This document shows, piece by piece, positions 29,946 to 37,816 of a DNA stretch of 64,000 bases. Position numbers and translations under genes: made by a program. How positions within the stretch are numbered: the first letter of the stretch is position 1; every line of letters begins with the position of its first letter. This DNA comes from Yersinia hibernica (lineage in GTDB: Bacteria > Pseudomonadota > Gammaproteobacteria > Enterobacterales > Enterobacteriaceae): the NCBI RefSeq assembly GCF_004124235.1, contig NZ_CP032487.1:3534001-3598000 (forward strand), read 5' to 3'. The notes below the pieces were generated by a model that saw only the letters and a list, made by a program, of their open reading frames with translations, searched no databases and was not told the DNA's origin.

Positions 29946-30755
29946 TCATTCACCACCCAACATTGAACGTAGAATAGCGCCAGCATCGTTAGCGGGAAGT
30001 TTCAATATTTGGCTATACATATCAATGGCCATATCGCAGATTTTTTCGCGATCGACTTCAGGAGCCGCAGGGTTCACAAACATCTGCAAATCATGACCAT
30101 ATTGCTGCTGCATTTTCCCCACGATGGCATTGAGCTTATTCTCATACTCTTGATTTTCTGGCTTTATTAATCCCCCGGTAGAGGATGTAAACAAGCTATT
30201 AACCGAATCCAAATCGCGCATGAGAAGCTCTTTAGGTAAAACTTTAGTGGCATTCACTCCGCCACTCACTTGCGGGAACAACGCCTTAAAACAGAGATGT
30301 TCACTGCGATTATTCGCCTGATAATAGCGCAGCTCATCCAAGATAATATTCATATAATCGATAACATTTTTATCGGGTGCATGTTGGATCCGTTGCATAG
30401 TTAGCTCTGCCACGGACTGCTTCATTTCATCAATCAGTTGTTGCTCCGATTGCCCTTCTTTCTTTGACTTGAGGAAGTTATCTATCAGTTGTGTATAAAG
30501 AGCCGGTTCTTGTTTTTTCAACGTTTGGAAGACAGGGAAACTCTCGAGTGATTGTTCTATTTGTGCTCGATCATTCCCGCTAAATTTATTCGGATTAATA
30601 TATTGGTAATAAATAATATTTCCCACGACAATCGGGATAATAACCCACAGAATAGCACCTATCTTACCCAGTTTATTGCTATTACGTAATCTTGTGGTGA
30701 TAAAGCCCAAAATCACAGCAATACCCGCAGATATCAAAACTTCCATCCAATTCAC
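29946..30755 (-). CDS. Uncharacterised membrane-anchored protein
   Basis: 269 aa, family not recognised. Two hydrophobic segments lie at the N-terminus, about residues 5-22 (EVLISAGIAVILGFITT) and 31-50 (IGAILWVIIPIVVGNIIYY). A soluble domain of about 215 residues rich in Gln, Glu and Lys follows and looks mainly helical. No catalytic motif is evident. The start is a GTG at 30755 with GGAG 6 nt upstream; an ATG three codons later lacks such spacing. A terminator follows. The adjacent gene upstream, also unknown, is on the same strand with a 114-bp gap. Confidence 0.7.
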   Translation of the reverse strand: MNWMEVLISAGIAVILGFITTRLRNSNKLGKIGAILWVIIPIVVGNIIYYQYINPNKFSGNDRAQIEQSLESFPVFQTLKKQEPALYTQLIDNFLKSKKEGQSEQQLIDEMKQSVAELTMQRIQHAPDKNVIDYMNIILDELRYYQANNRSEHLCFKALFPQVSGGVNATKVLPKELLMRDLDSVNSLFTSSTGGLIKPENQEYENKLNAIVGKMQQQYGHDLQMFVNPAAPEVDREKICDMAIDMYSQILKLPANDAGAILRSMLGGE

Positions 30756-30869
30756 AACCCACTCCTTTATATTATGAATATTAAAATAGTGAAACTATTT
30801 AACATTGACTTATATTAAAAATATTAATATACCGCGAACACCTCACAATCAGAGACATGGACGAAAAAT

Positions 30870-31178
30870 TTACTGGGGGGGTTGATACGTCATAGTGTAA
30901 AAATAATCACTAAATGGCAGCTCATAAATGGCATGGGTGCTGGCCAATAGTGGGGAAAGTATCCTGGACTCACAGCGTTCAGAGTCTTCAGTGGGATATT
31001 CGCGCTGGCAGTAACCCCGAGGGCTATCAATAAAACCCAATTTAGGCGTCCGTTTGAGCACTAAAACTTTGCCCTCACTAACCTCCGCCTGCGGTTCAAT
31101 GAAAAAGAAGCTGAGCTGAGATACAAACGCGGTGATACTAATAGCCACCACCACGACCCATAGATAAACAGAGCGCAT
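30870..31178 (-). CDS. Uncharacterised small membrane-anchored protein
   Basis: 102 aa. One N-terminal hydrophobic segment (about residues 5-27, LWVVVVAISITAFVSQLSFF) could be an uncleaved signal anchor. The remaining ~75 residues are probably periplasmic, with two Cys (in RGYCQREY and SERCESR) that could form a disulphide. Family not recognised. It is followed on the same strand by another membrane-anchored unknown, so the two may act together, which is inference only. Confidence 0.6.
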   Translation of the reverse strand: MRSVYLWVVVVAISITAFVSQLSFFFIEPQAEVSEGKVLVLKRTPKLGFIDSPRGYCQREYPTEDSERCESRILSPLLASTHAIYELPFSDYFYTMTYQPPQ

Positions 31179-31442
31179 ACAGAATTCCTGTCATGAATAA
31201 AGCCGCCGATACTCTACCAGTTAATTCACCATCAGTGCCAAGAATAATAGTCAGTAATAATCACCAGCCCTATGGTCCAAAATCATTCTACCGATAGGTT
31301 TATAACAATACATTAACCTTGCACTGAAGATGCCAGATACAGCGGTTGTAAGACTCTTTTCTTGCAAGCTCCCCATTTAACTTCGCTATATAGTTGATGA
31401 GAAGAAGCCAATCCACACCCCGTATTAATAAGGAAGCAATAA

Positions 31443-32165
31443 ATGAGTCACCCACAGAGTATACGCTTTTCAGTCAGCAACAGAATAATACAGTTTAACC
31501 ACTTGAGTAACCCATCCAAGCAAAGTGACATCAAACCCGCCGGTACTAAGTTCGCACATAAACTGAGTGGTCTGAGTAATACCATAACACCTCAACCTAG
31601 CGCGGCTAAAAAAATAACATTTCATTCAATACTAGGCACTGCTGAGAAAAATAATACCGCGTCTAAAGTAAGTATCGTCAAAACAGATAATCACGAGAAA
31701 GCACTCTCTCGATTAGATTATGTGATGATAAATCAAATGATGAGCGGTTTACCTCCAATTAATGGACAAACCTATGCCGAGCGCTTTGCCCTTGCTCTCA
31801 ATCAATATCAAGAAATGAAAAATACAATTATAAGGGGATTTAGCCGCGAAAAAATGCCCCCCATTCCTCGGAATCAGGCCACTGTGCTAATGCCAGCAGC
31901 GCCAAAAGTCGCTGTAAACCTTAATTCAAATTTAAAACCAGGCGATATTCCGCCGCCACCGCCGCTGCCATCGACTCTGGTCGCGCCCGCATATGAGAGG
32001 AAAACAGTAATGCCTGCCAGTCAGCAGCAACTGGAGCAAAATGCAGCTGAGCAACGAAGTAAGATTGCGAAGAAAGGAACTATGAACCCCCTAGGCAAAA
32101 ATAAGATTACTGAATCTGTCATAGCCGAACTTAAACAGAAACAGGCTTTAAGACGCTCTGCATAA
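31443..32165 (+). CDS. Unknown proline-rich protein with WH2-like C-terminus
   Basis: 240 aa, family not recognised. There is no hydrophobic signal peptide. The N-terminal ~50 residues are rich in Ser, Asn, Gln and Ile (MSHPQSIRFSVSNRIIQFNH), a composition seen in type III effectors. A helical region follows (about 84-135). The linker has DIPPPPPLPSTL (residues 169-179), which fits profilin- or EVH1-type polyproline ligands. The C-terminus ITESVIAELKQKQALRRS (222-239) resembles an actin-binding WH2 helix plus basic LRR/LKKV-type motif. The ATG has a strong AAGGAAG site. Neighbours are unrelated. The actin-binding suggestion is inference from pattern only. Confidence 0.65.
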   Translation: MSHPQSIRFSVSNRIIQFNHLSNPSKQSDIKPAGTKFAHKLSGLSNTITPQPSAAKKITFHSILGTAEKNNTASKVSIVKTDNHEKALSRLDYVMINQMMSGLPPINGQTYAERFALALNQYQEMKNTIIRGFSREKMPPIPRNQATVLMPAAPKVAVNLNSNLKPGDIPPPPPLPSTLVAPAYERKTVMPASQQQLEQNAAEQRSKIAKKGTMNPLGKNKITESVIAELKQKQALRRSA

Positions 32166-32189
32166 TCTCACCATACAAGATAAATTAAA

Positions 32190-32212
32190 GCCCTAAGTCA
32201 AAAACTTAGGGC
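32190..32212. terminator. Hairpin between the proline-rich gene and the rhodanese gene
   Basis: GCCCTAAGT / ACTTAGGGC, a 9-bp stem between two converging genes, without a long T-run. Confidence 0.55.
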
Positions 32213-32247
32213 GCTACTCCGCCGGGATATTATCCAGAAAAATACTG

Positions 32248-32685
32248 TTAAATATGACAGCCACAACTCACCGTATCACCGGTTTTATTAACAGCATCGC
32301 TCATAGGCAGCCCCTCATCACTCCAGCCCGTCACTCCCCCAATCATCTCTTTAACCGCATATCCCAATTGGCTTAGATTGATTGCAGCGCGATGAACACC
32401 ATTACAGTGTGGCCCCGCACAATAAACCACAAATAATGTATCCATTGGAAAATCAACAAGTAAAGAAGCATCTATTAATCGGTGAGGAATATTAATCGCT
32501 CCTGGCACATGTGCCGATGCAAATGCCGCCTCACTGCGCACATCGACCAGCACAAAGTCCACAGTTCCCTGCTGCTGGCAGTGGTAAACATCCGAGCAAT
32601 CAGTTTCAAAGGCTAAACGCTGAGAAAAATGTTGCAGTGCCTGTTCAGGAGGTGCCGGCGGCGTCTGGCTCACGATACTACTCAT
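32248..32685 (-). CDS. Rhodanese-domain sulfurtransferase
   Basis: A 145-aa single-domain rhodanese. DFVLVDVRSEAAFASAHVPG and AINIPHRLIDASLL form the N-terminal half. The active-site Cys is in FVVYCAGPHCNGVHRAAINL, and GGVTGWSDEGLPM is the usual C-terminal motif. The tail CGCHI may bind metal or form disulphides. It could transfer sulfane sulfur or act in thiol/cyanide chemistry; the substrate is not known. It is divergent from an AraC-type regulator with a 96-bp gap, an arrangement suggesting control by that regulator. Confidence 0.88.
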   Translation of the reverse strand: MSSIVSQTPPAPPEQALQHFSQRLAFETDCSDVYHCQQQGTVDFVLVDVRSEAAFASAHVPGAINIPHRLIDASLLVDFPMDTLFVVYCAGPHCNGVHRAAINLSQLGYAVKEMIGGVTGWSDEGLPMSDAVNKTGDTVSCGCHI

Positions 32686-32781
32686 ATGTTTTCTCCATTA
32701 AATATTCTGAAGAATCACTTTATGAAATAGAGATAGCCCATTACAGTGGCGAATATGACAATAAACCACTGAGATACGCCA

Positions 32782-33777
32782 ATGGCACATTCCGCCCTGC
32801 CCAAACCTCACCAAGCGGTGAAACCAGATCCCGGTTTAGTTGCGATATTGGCTTATGACGGCCTCTGCCTGTTCGAATTTGGTATTGCACAGGAAATATT
32901 CGGCTTAGCGCGTCCAGAGTTTGATTTCCCTTGGTATCAGCATCAGGTGGTCGCAGTGGATAAACATATTTCCACGGCCAATGGCAGTCTCCACATTCAC
33001 GTTGATGCAGGAATAGCCCTGCTGGAGCAGGCTAAAACCATTGTCATCCCTGGCTGGAGCAGCCCCGACACGCCCCCCTCCCCAGCCCTAGTTGCTGCTC
33101 TACAGCAAGCAATAACACGGGGAGCCCGCATAGTTACCATTTGTTCAGGTGTCTTTGTGCTGGCAGCGGCGGGGTTGTTGCGCGGCAAAAGTGCCACCAC
33201 CCATTGGCGCTATACTGACTATCTGGCGCAGTGTTACCCTGATATTCATGTCGATGCGAATGTACTGTATGTCGATGAGGGGCAAATTATTACGTCGGCG
33301 GGAAGCAGCGCAGGCATCGATGCCTGCTTACATCTCATCACCCGCGATTTTGGTGCCCACATCGCCAACCAAGTAGCACGACGGTTAGTCATGGCCCCGC
33401 AACGTCGGGGTGGGCAACAGCAATTTATTCCCACCCCCGTTGCCAGAGAAAATCATCGAGATATGGCAAAACTGATGGAACAGGTGCGCGGGCGGCTAGG
33501 GCAGAATTGGACAATCAGCCAAATGGCGGCAGAGTTGGCGCTCAGTGAAAGAACCTTTTTGCGGCATTTTTGCGCGGCAACGGGTCAACCGCCTAAAATC
33601 TGGTTACAACACGAAAGAATGTATAAAGCGAAGGAGTTACTGGAGCAGGATAAAATTAATATAGCCGGAATAGCAGAATATTGCGGATTTCAAACTATTG
33701 AAGGTTTTAGGAATGCATTTCGTCAGATAGTGGGGATTACGCCCGCAGTATATCGGCGGCAGTTTAAATATATTTAG
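32782..33777 (+). CDS. AraC-family regulator with DJ-1/PfpI-like N-terminal domain (GlxA/FtrA type)
   Basis: A 331-aa transcription factor. The N-terminal ~190 residues have a DJ-1/PfpI fold: VAILAYDGLCLFEFGIAQEI, TIVIPGWSS, and ARIVTICSGVFVLAAAGLLR with the nucleophile-elbow Cys. The C-terminal AraC domain (about 230-329) has NWTISQMAAELALSERTFLR, HFCAATGQPP and INIAGIAEYCGFQTIEGFRN. The start of the conserved part resembles E. coli FtrA. It probably regulates the divergent rhodanese gene; the inducer is unknown. A weak hairpin follows. Confidence 0.85.
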   Translation: MAHSALPKPHQAVKPDPGLVAILAYDGLCLFEFGIAQEIFGLARPEFDFPWYQHQVVAVDKHISTANGSLHIHVDAGIALLEQAKTIVIPGWSSPDTPPSPALVAALQQAITRGARIVTICSGVFVLAAAGLLRGKSATTHWRYTDYLAQCYPDIHVDANVLYVDEGQIITSAGSSAGIDACLHLITRDFGAHIANQVARRLVMAPQRRGGQQQFIPTPVARENHRDMAKLMEQVRGRLGQNWTISQMAAELALSERTFLRHFCAATGQPPKIWLQHERMYKAKELLEQDKINIAGIAEYCGFQTIEGFRNAFRQIVGITPAVYRRQFKYI

Positions 33778-33822
33778 CAGAAATATTTTTGCTGATAGAC
33801 ATTTATTGCTAACCGCAGAAAA

Positions 33823-33852
33823 CTAAAAATCCCACCATGGCGAGATTTTTAG
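33823..33852 (+). terminator. Hairpin terminator after the AraC-type regulator gene
   Basis: CTAAAAATC / GATTTTTAG stem with a 12-nt loop that can itself pair (CCA/TGG); the T-run lies within the right arm. Confidence 0.5.
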
Positions 33853-34102
33853 AGTATGGCCATTTTATTAAATATCATTTAATGCAAATAACATGATTGA
33901 CGATTTCATGGTCTGTCCCAGCCTATACCATCATCGCGTTCGCAACTATGTTACTCAGTAAGTTGACCTGCAATAAAAGACACACTCTAGCAGATGAGCT
34001 TATGTTCATATTTCGCTATACTGCCACTGAAAATCGGAAGCCGTGATAAAGGAAAAGCAATGACAATGCGTGATGACCTGCCCCCAGGATTAAATACAAC
34101 GC

Positions 34103-34936
34103 TCAGTTAGTAATGTCGGATCCTTCATTCTCAGAATTACCCTTTCTCCAGTCCGCCGCAAATTCAGACGGCGTCTGATAATTCAGCGTGGAGTGCGGGC
34201 GGCACTCGTTATAATCCTGACGCCATTCACTGATGGTTTTCCTGGCATGGCTGATCTCGCTGAACCAGTGTTCATTCAGGCATTCATCGCGAAAGCGTCC
34301 GTTGAAACTCTCAATAAATCCGTTCTGTGTCGGCTTGCCGGGCTGGATAAGTCGCAGCTCCACGCCATGCTCAAAGGCCCATTGATCGAGCGCGCGGCAG
34401 GTAAACTCCGGGCCCTGATCGGTCCTTATCGTAGCCGGATAGCCGCGAAATAGCGCAATGCTGTCCAGAATACGCGTGACCTGCACACCTGAAATCCCGA
34501 AGGCAACGGTCACCGTCAGGCACTCCTTCGTGAAGTCATCCACGCAGGTCAGGCACTTGATCCTGCGACCGGTGGCCAGCGCGTCCATGACGAAATCCAT
34601 CGACCAGGTCAGATTAGGTGCCGCCGGGCGGAGCAGCGGCAGACGTTCTGTTGCCAGGCCTTTACGACGTCGTCTACGTTTTACTCCCAGGTCACTGAGA
34701 TGATAAAGCCGGTACACGCGCTTGTGATTAACATGAAGCCCTTCGCGGCGCAGCAGCTGCCAGATGCGGCGGTAGCCAAAACGCCTGCGCTCCAGTGCCA
34801 GTTCGGTGATGCGTCCGGATAAATGTGCATCCGACGCCGGACGCTGCGCTTCGTAGCGGCAGGTCGACAGGGACAAACCTGTCAGCCTGCAGGCACGACG
34901 TTGCGACAGACCGGTCGCATCACACATCAACACCAC
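34103..34936 (-). CDS. IS407-group transposase OrfB
   Basis: The catalytic half, 277 aa from the first internal start. The open frame continues upstream ([20 protein letters not shown]) into OrfA, so the natural product is a frameshifted OrfAB. DDE residues lie in [24 protein letters not shown] and [20 protein letters not shown]. The HTH_21 segment [20 protein letters not shown] precedes the core. The slip site is near CGAAAGTAC, where a -1 shift converts CGA-AAG-TAC to AAA-GTA. Confidence 0.9.
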   Translation of the reverse strand: MVLMCDATGLSQRRACRLTGLSLSTCRYEAQRPASDAHLSGRITELALERRRFGYRRIWQLLRREGLHVNHKRVYRLYHLSDLGVKRRRRRKGLATERLPLLRPAAPNLTWSMDFVMDALATGRRIKCLTCVDDFTKECLTVTVAFGISGVQVTRILDSIALFRGYPATIRTDQGPEFTCRALDQWAFEHGVELRLIQPGKPTQNGFIESFNGRFRDECLNEHWFSEISHARKTISEWRQDYNECRPHSTLNYQTPSEFAADWRKGNSENEGSDITN

Positions 34937-34959
34937 GGCTTCCCGCTTCTGGTCTGTCG

Positions 34960-35223
34960 TCAGTACTTTCGGCCCAGGGCCACCTGAAGCGCCTCCTTAT
35001 CCAGCATGGCTTCGGCAAGCAGCTTCTTGAGTCTGGCGTTCTCTTCCTCAAGTGACTTCAGGCGCTTAACCTCTGGCACCTCCATACCACCATATTTTTT
35101 ACGCCAGGTGTAAAACGTGGCATCGGAAATGGCATGCTTGCGGCAGAGTTCACGGGCGGATACCCCGGCTTCAGCCTCGCGGAGAATACTGATGATCTGT
35201 TGGTCGGAAAAACGCTTCTTCAT
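34960..35223 (-). CDS. IS407-group transposase OrfA
   Basis: An 87-aa DNA-binding protein. [40 protein letters not shown] and [20 protein letters not shown] form the HTH, and [20 protein letters not shown] is the leucine zipper. It is very similar to the OrfA of IS1222-like elements. It ends in LGRKY, where -1 frameshifting gives OrfAB. Confidence 0.9.
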   Translation of the reverse strand: MKKRFSDQQIISILREAEAGVSARELCRKHAISDATFYTWRKKYGGMEVPEVKRLKSLEEENARLKKLLAEAMLDKEALQVALGRKY

Positions 35224-35713
35224 GGGGATGTCCTCATGTGGCTTATGAAGACATTACTAACATCGGGGTGTGTTAATCAACGGGGAGCAGGTCAGTGAGA
35301 TTGAAGTGAAGTTTCTTAATGCAATGAGTGAGTTGCAATCAACTTTTGAAAAGCAACACCAGACATGGCAGGCAAGTTACCATGCACTGCAACATGAGCT
35401 GGAGCAGTCAAAAGCGCGGGAAACAGCATTGCGTGCTAAAAATGATATGCTGCTTAGAAAGCTTAATACAGCGAACACCTTGCCCGAGCAACATTCGCTG
35501 GTCAGGCAGATAAAAATGCTGGGTGCCCACCTTGATGCACTGGCAAAAGATGCCGCTGCGTTTAATCATCATCTGAATAATCAACAGAAAAATAGTGATA
35601 ATTTCAGTGGCGATAATCAGTAACTACTTCGTTGATTTATCGATATCGGCGATTTAACAGCCAGATAATTTTACGTTGTTAATTTCACCTTTTATGGCGC
35701 AAAGAAACACTAC

Positions 35714-36163
35714 ATGACATGGATAATTATTGCTGTTTTGATCGTGGTTTTTATTGTGGGCTATCGTGTATTGACATCTGATACCCGCAAATCCGTCGAT
35801 ACACTGGCTAATTTACTGAAGATAAAACCTATTTATATTGAATCAATGCTGCAAGAAATGGGGCCACGCCAAACACAAATGTTCATTCGCTCCACCAGCA
35901 ATGGTTATGCTGAAGATGTCAGAAAGGCAGCTTATCTGGTATTTATCTACCAAACCTTTATCAAAGACCCCTCTGATGAAAATGTGACACAATGGCGAAA
36001 TACGCTGATTCGTTCACATATATCCCCAATGCTAACAACCGAACATACTGAAGCAGCTCTGTTCTATTTCGCTGAACTGGATTTAGATGCCTTTGAATTA
36101 GCGCAATTTCGCCGTAATTATAATCTGCAATTTAATCAGGAAGCGGACGCCGTATTGCATTGA
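35714..36163 (+). CDS. yicN: YicN-like protein (DUF1198)
   Basis: 149 aa, function unknown. One N-terminal membrane helix (about residues 3-20, WIIIAVLIVVFIVGYRVL) is followed by a mostly helical cytoplasmic or periplasmic domain. The start and overall layout resemble E. coli YicN (150 aa), with MTWII...RVLTSDTRKSVDTLAN and an aromatic/Asn-rich end RRNYNLQFNQEAD. It lies 90 bp after the IS-split gene and may have been in the same transcript. Confidence 0.72.
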   Translation: MTWIIIAVLIVVFIVGYRVLTSDTRKSVDTLANLLKIKPIYIESMLQEMGPRQTQMFIRSTSNGYAEDVRKAAYLVFIYQTFIKDPSDENVTQWRNTLIRSHISPMLTTEHTEAALFYFAELDLDAFELAQFRRNYNLQFNQEADAVLH

Positions 36164-36213
36164 TGGTGACATTACGGCGCAATGAAATTGATTGCGGCTG
36201 GCGATGAGGAAAT

Positions 36214-36549
36214 TTACGGGAACATACTGTTCAGGTAGCGCAATAACATTTCTCTTGAGCTAAATCCATGGGCAATACCGTAGCGGTCTTCGGTTTCTCC
36301 CGCGAGATAAAGCGGAAACTCAACATATTTATTACTGATACGAAGTGTTGCCGTGGGTGTCGCAAATAATAAACTCTTATCTTTCTGCGCCGGGTGAATA
36401 ATCAATGCCGTCCTGCCCATGCGGGCTTCCCGATTGACATACACGTAATGCTCTACTTTTCGATAACCGTAAGCCTGATCAACCGTATAATCTCGCTCAA
36501 AGCCGGCATTCTCCAGGACTTTAGCCACTTCATCTGGCCGTAAATACAT
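36214..36549 (-). CDS. Conserved hypothetical protein
   Basis: 111 aa, soluble. The sequence starts [20 protein letters not shown] and has [23 protein letters not shown] and a C-terminal [16 protein letters not shown]. It has a mixed alpha/beta pattern with no membrane segment or catalytic motif that I recognise. A strong GGGGAAG ribosome site precedes the ATG. It looks like a small conserved enterobacterial protein of unknown role. Confidence 0.7.
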   Translation of the reverse strand: MYLRPDEVAKVLENAGFERDYTVDQAYGYRKVEHYVYVNREARMGRTALIIHPAQKDKSLLFATPTATLRISNKYVEFPLYLAGETEDRYGIAHGFSSREMLLRYLNSMFP

Positions 36550-36584
36550 TTACTTCCCCTCTTTTTAACTACTATTGAGCGACC

Positions 36585-36794
36585 TTACCGTAATAAATAA
36601 GGGAAACCACCTCTTTGTTGGCTCAAAGTGACTATTTCGGAATAGTCTACACGCCAAAGGCCACAAAATATCCCACTGACACCACAGCAGCTCAAGCCGA
36701 ATAACACGACTTTTTTCGGCCCCAATAAATCAGCATATCGCCCGGCATGCGGGCCACTGAGCAAAGTGGCAAAATATTGGACGCGAATAAGCAT
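36585..36794 (-). pseudogene. Remnant of an MFS transporter (YhhS-like)
   Basis: Residues [20 protein letters not shown] and [10 protein letters not shown] match the second-helix/loop-2-3 region (the R-x-x-D-x-x-G-[PA]-[KR]-[KR] motif) of YhhS-type MFS efflux proteins, usually about 400 aa. Only about 45 residues of similarity remain; the rest before and after is non-homologous and ends at a stop. No other part of the transporter was found nearby. This is a decayed gene. Confidence 0.6.
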
Positions 36795-36980
36795 GCCAGG
36801 CCCTTAACCCGTATAAACTCACGATTGAAATTGGATTTAAATAGGTTAATGGCGGTGGGGATAGCAGTATCAGTTTGGCATAGCCGGCTGATAAGCTGGA
36901 ATAAAAAGAGAAAAGTGATATTCACAGATGATATAGAAAACAATAAGTTACCTTCATCAGCCACATATTTTGCACTGATG

Positions 36981-37079
36981 CTAGATGACGGAATCGGTGA
37001 GAAACAGCACGCAGGCAAGTAATACACCACACAGAGTCATCACACTGAAAATCAGTTCGAACAAATAGCGATTGATCAT
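36981..37079 (-). CDS. Putative 32-aa single-helix membrane protein
   Basis: The short ORF starts at an ATG and encodes MINRYLFELIFSVMTLCGVL followed by LACVLFLTDSVI. It is almost entirely one hydrophobic helix with short polar ends, typical of small inner-membrane proteins. A weak AGG lies 9 nt upstream. It begins 15 bp beyond the asr terminator. Coding status is uncertain; it could also be chance in an AT-rich spacer. Confidence 0.35.
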   Translation of the reverse strand: MINRYLFELIFSVMTLCGVLLACVLFLTDSVI

Positions 37080-37093
37080 GATGATTAGCCTAT

Positions 37094-37123
37094 AAAAAAA
37101 GACACCCGGTATTAACCGGGTGT
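37094..37123 (-). terminator. Terminator after asr
   Basis: GACACCCGG / CCGGGTGTC, a 9-bp stem with a 5-nt loop followed on the minus strand by seven T. A strong rho-independent terminator, 50 bp after the asr stop. Confidence 0.9.
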
Positions 37124-37173
37124 CTGGAATTGGCTAGACTGCGCGGTGCTCAGTGGCCCGCATTCCGGCGTTA

Positions 37174-37563
37174 TTATGCAGCTGGAGCAGTAGCTGATTT
37201 TTTAGCGGCTTTATGGTGTTTTTTAGCAGCCTGTGCTTTTTGAACTGGTGCTTTTTTCACTTGTTTTTTAGCAGCTTGCGCTTTTTGAGCCGGTGCTTTC
37301 TTCTCGTGTTTCTTAGCAGCTTGTGCTTTTTGAGCTGGTGCTTTCTTCTCGTGTTTCTTAGCAGCTTGTGCTTTTTGTTCTGTGGTTGCTTTGTGTTTTT
37401 TATGATGAGTTGCTTTAGCCGGTGCCGCTTTTTCTACAGCTGGAGCAGCAGTAGTGCTGGTTGCAGCTGGTGCTGCTGTAGCAGCCGCAGTTGTTTCAGC
37501 AGCGAAAGCAACAGAAGACAGACCCATAGTTGCAGCAACGATCAGCGCTAATACTTTTTTCAT
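37174..37563 (-). CDS. asr: Acid-shock protein Asr
   Basis: A 129-aa exported basic protein that protects periplasm/envelope at low pH in related enterobacteria, where it is induced through PhoBR/RstBA-type regulation. The signal peptide is [21 protein letters not shown] (residues 1-21). The mature protein is Ala/Lys/Gln/His-rich. It contains about three 15-residue repeats of the form [15 protein letters not shown], encoded by 45-bp DNA repeats at roughly 37225-37383. The N-terminal Ala/Thr/Pro part (25-48) and His/Lys part (THHKKHK) match Asr. It is monocistronic with a strong terminator. Confidence 0.93.
   Translation of the reverse strand: MKKVLALIVAATMGLSSVAFAAETTAAATAAPAATSTTAAPAVEKAAPAKATHHKKHKATTEQKAQAAKKHEKKAPAQKAQAAKKHEKKAPAQKAQAAKKQVKKAPVQKAQAAKKHHKAAKKSATAPAA
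37225..37383 (-). repeat. 45-bp tandem repeats inside asr
   Basis: About three in-frame copies of a 45-bp unit (15 aa). Two are nearly identical and the 3'-most is more diverged ([10 protein letters not shown]). Copy number may vary between strains. Confidence 0.8.
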
Positions 37564-37816
37564 TTTTAAATCCTCAGAGTTTGTTTCGCTAAGCCCCCGG
37601 TGGGGCCGTTGAAAGAATCATAGAGGAATGGATTTTTTCTTTCCGTGAGTCATTGGTTTCGTTGAGTAACCAAATGTACAAAGCCATCGTGGTGATTATT
37701 TGCACTGTGCAATGGTAGATATATCCATTTACAATCAGCACCTATCAAGCTTACGTATCTTGGCGCGCAGTGAGTTACGCTAAATACACAACTCATGGCT
37801 TTCTCTGGAGCTGCAT

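Larger units (their letters stand above)
34094..35272 (-). mobile_element. IS3-family insertion sequence, IS407 group, complete
   Basis: 1179 bp, flanked by TTAA at 34090-34093 and 35273-35276, a 4-bp target duplication as expected for this group. Both ends share GTTAGTAATGTC about 11-13 bp inside the termini, as an inverted repeat. Two ORFs in -1 relation encode OrfA and OrfB close to IS1222-like elements. It interrupts a small gene. Intact ORFs suggest a recent insertion. Confidence 0.88.
34060..35623 (+). pseudogene. Small coiled-coil protein gene split by an IS407-group element
   Basis: The 5' fragment (34060-34093) has RBS AAAGGA and encodes MTMRDDLPPGL. The 3' fragment resumes after the IS and TTAA repeat as INGEQVSEIEVKFLNAMSEL. 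Joining the two with one TTAA copy restores a single 126-codon frame. The product is Gln/Lys/Glu-rich and strongly helical (QSTFEKQHQTWQ...QHELEQSKARETALRAKNDM), probably a coiled coil. I do not recognise the family. The 3' part could still be translated from a GTG at 35270 in the IS end, lacking only the first residues. Downstream is a yicN-like gene. Confidence 0.8.
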
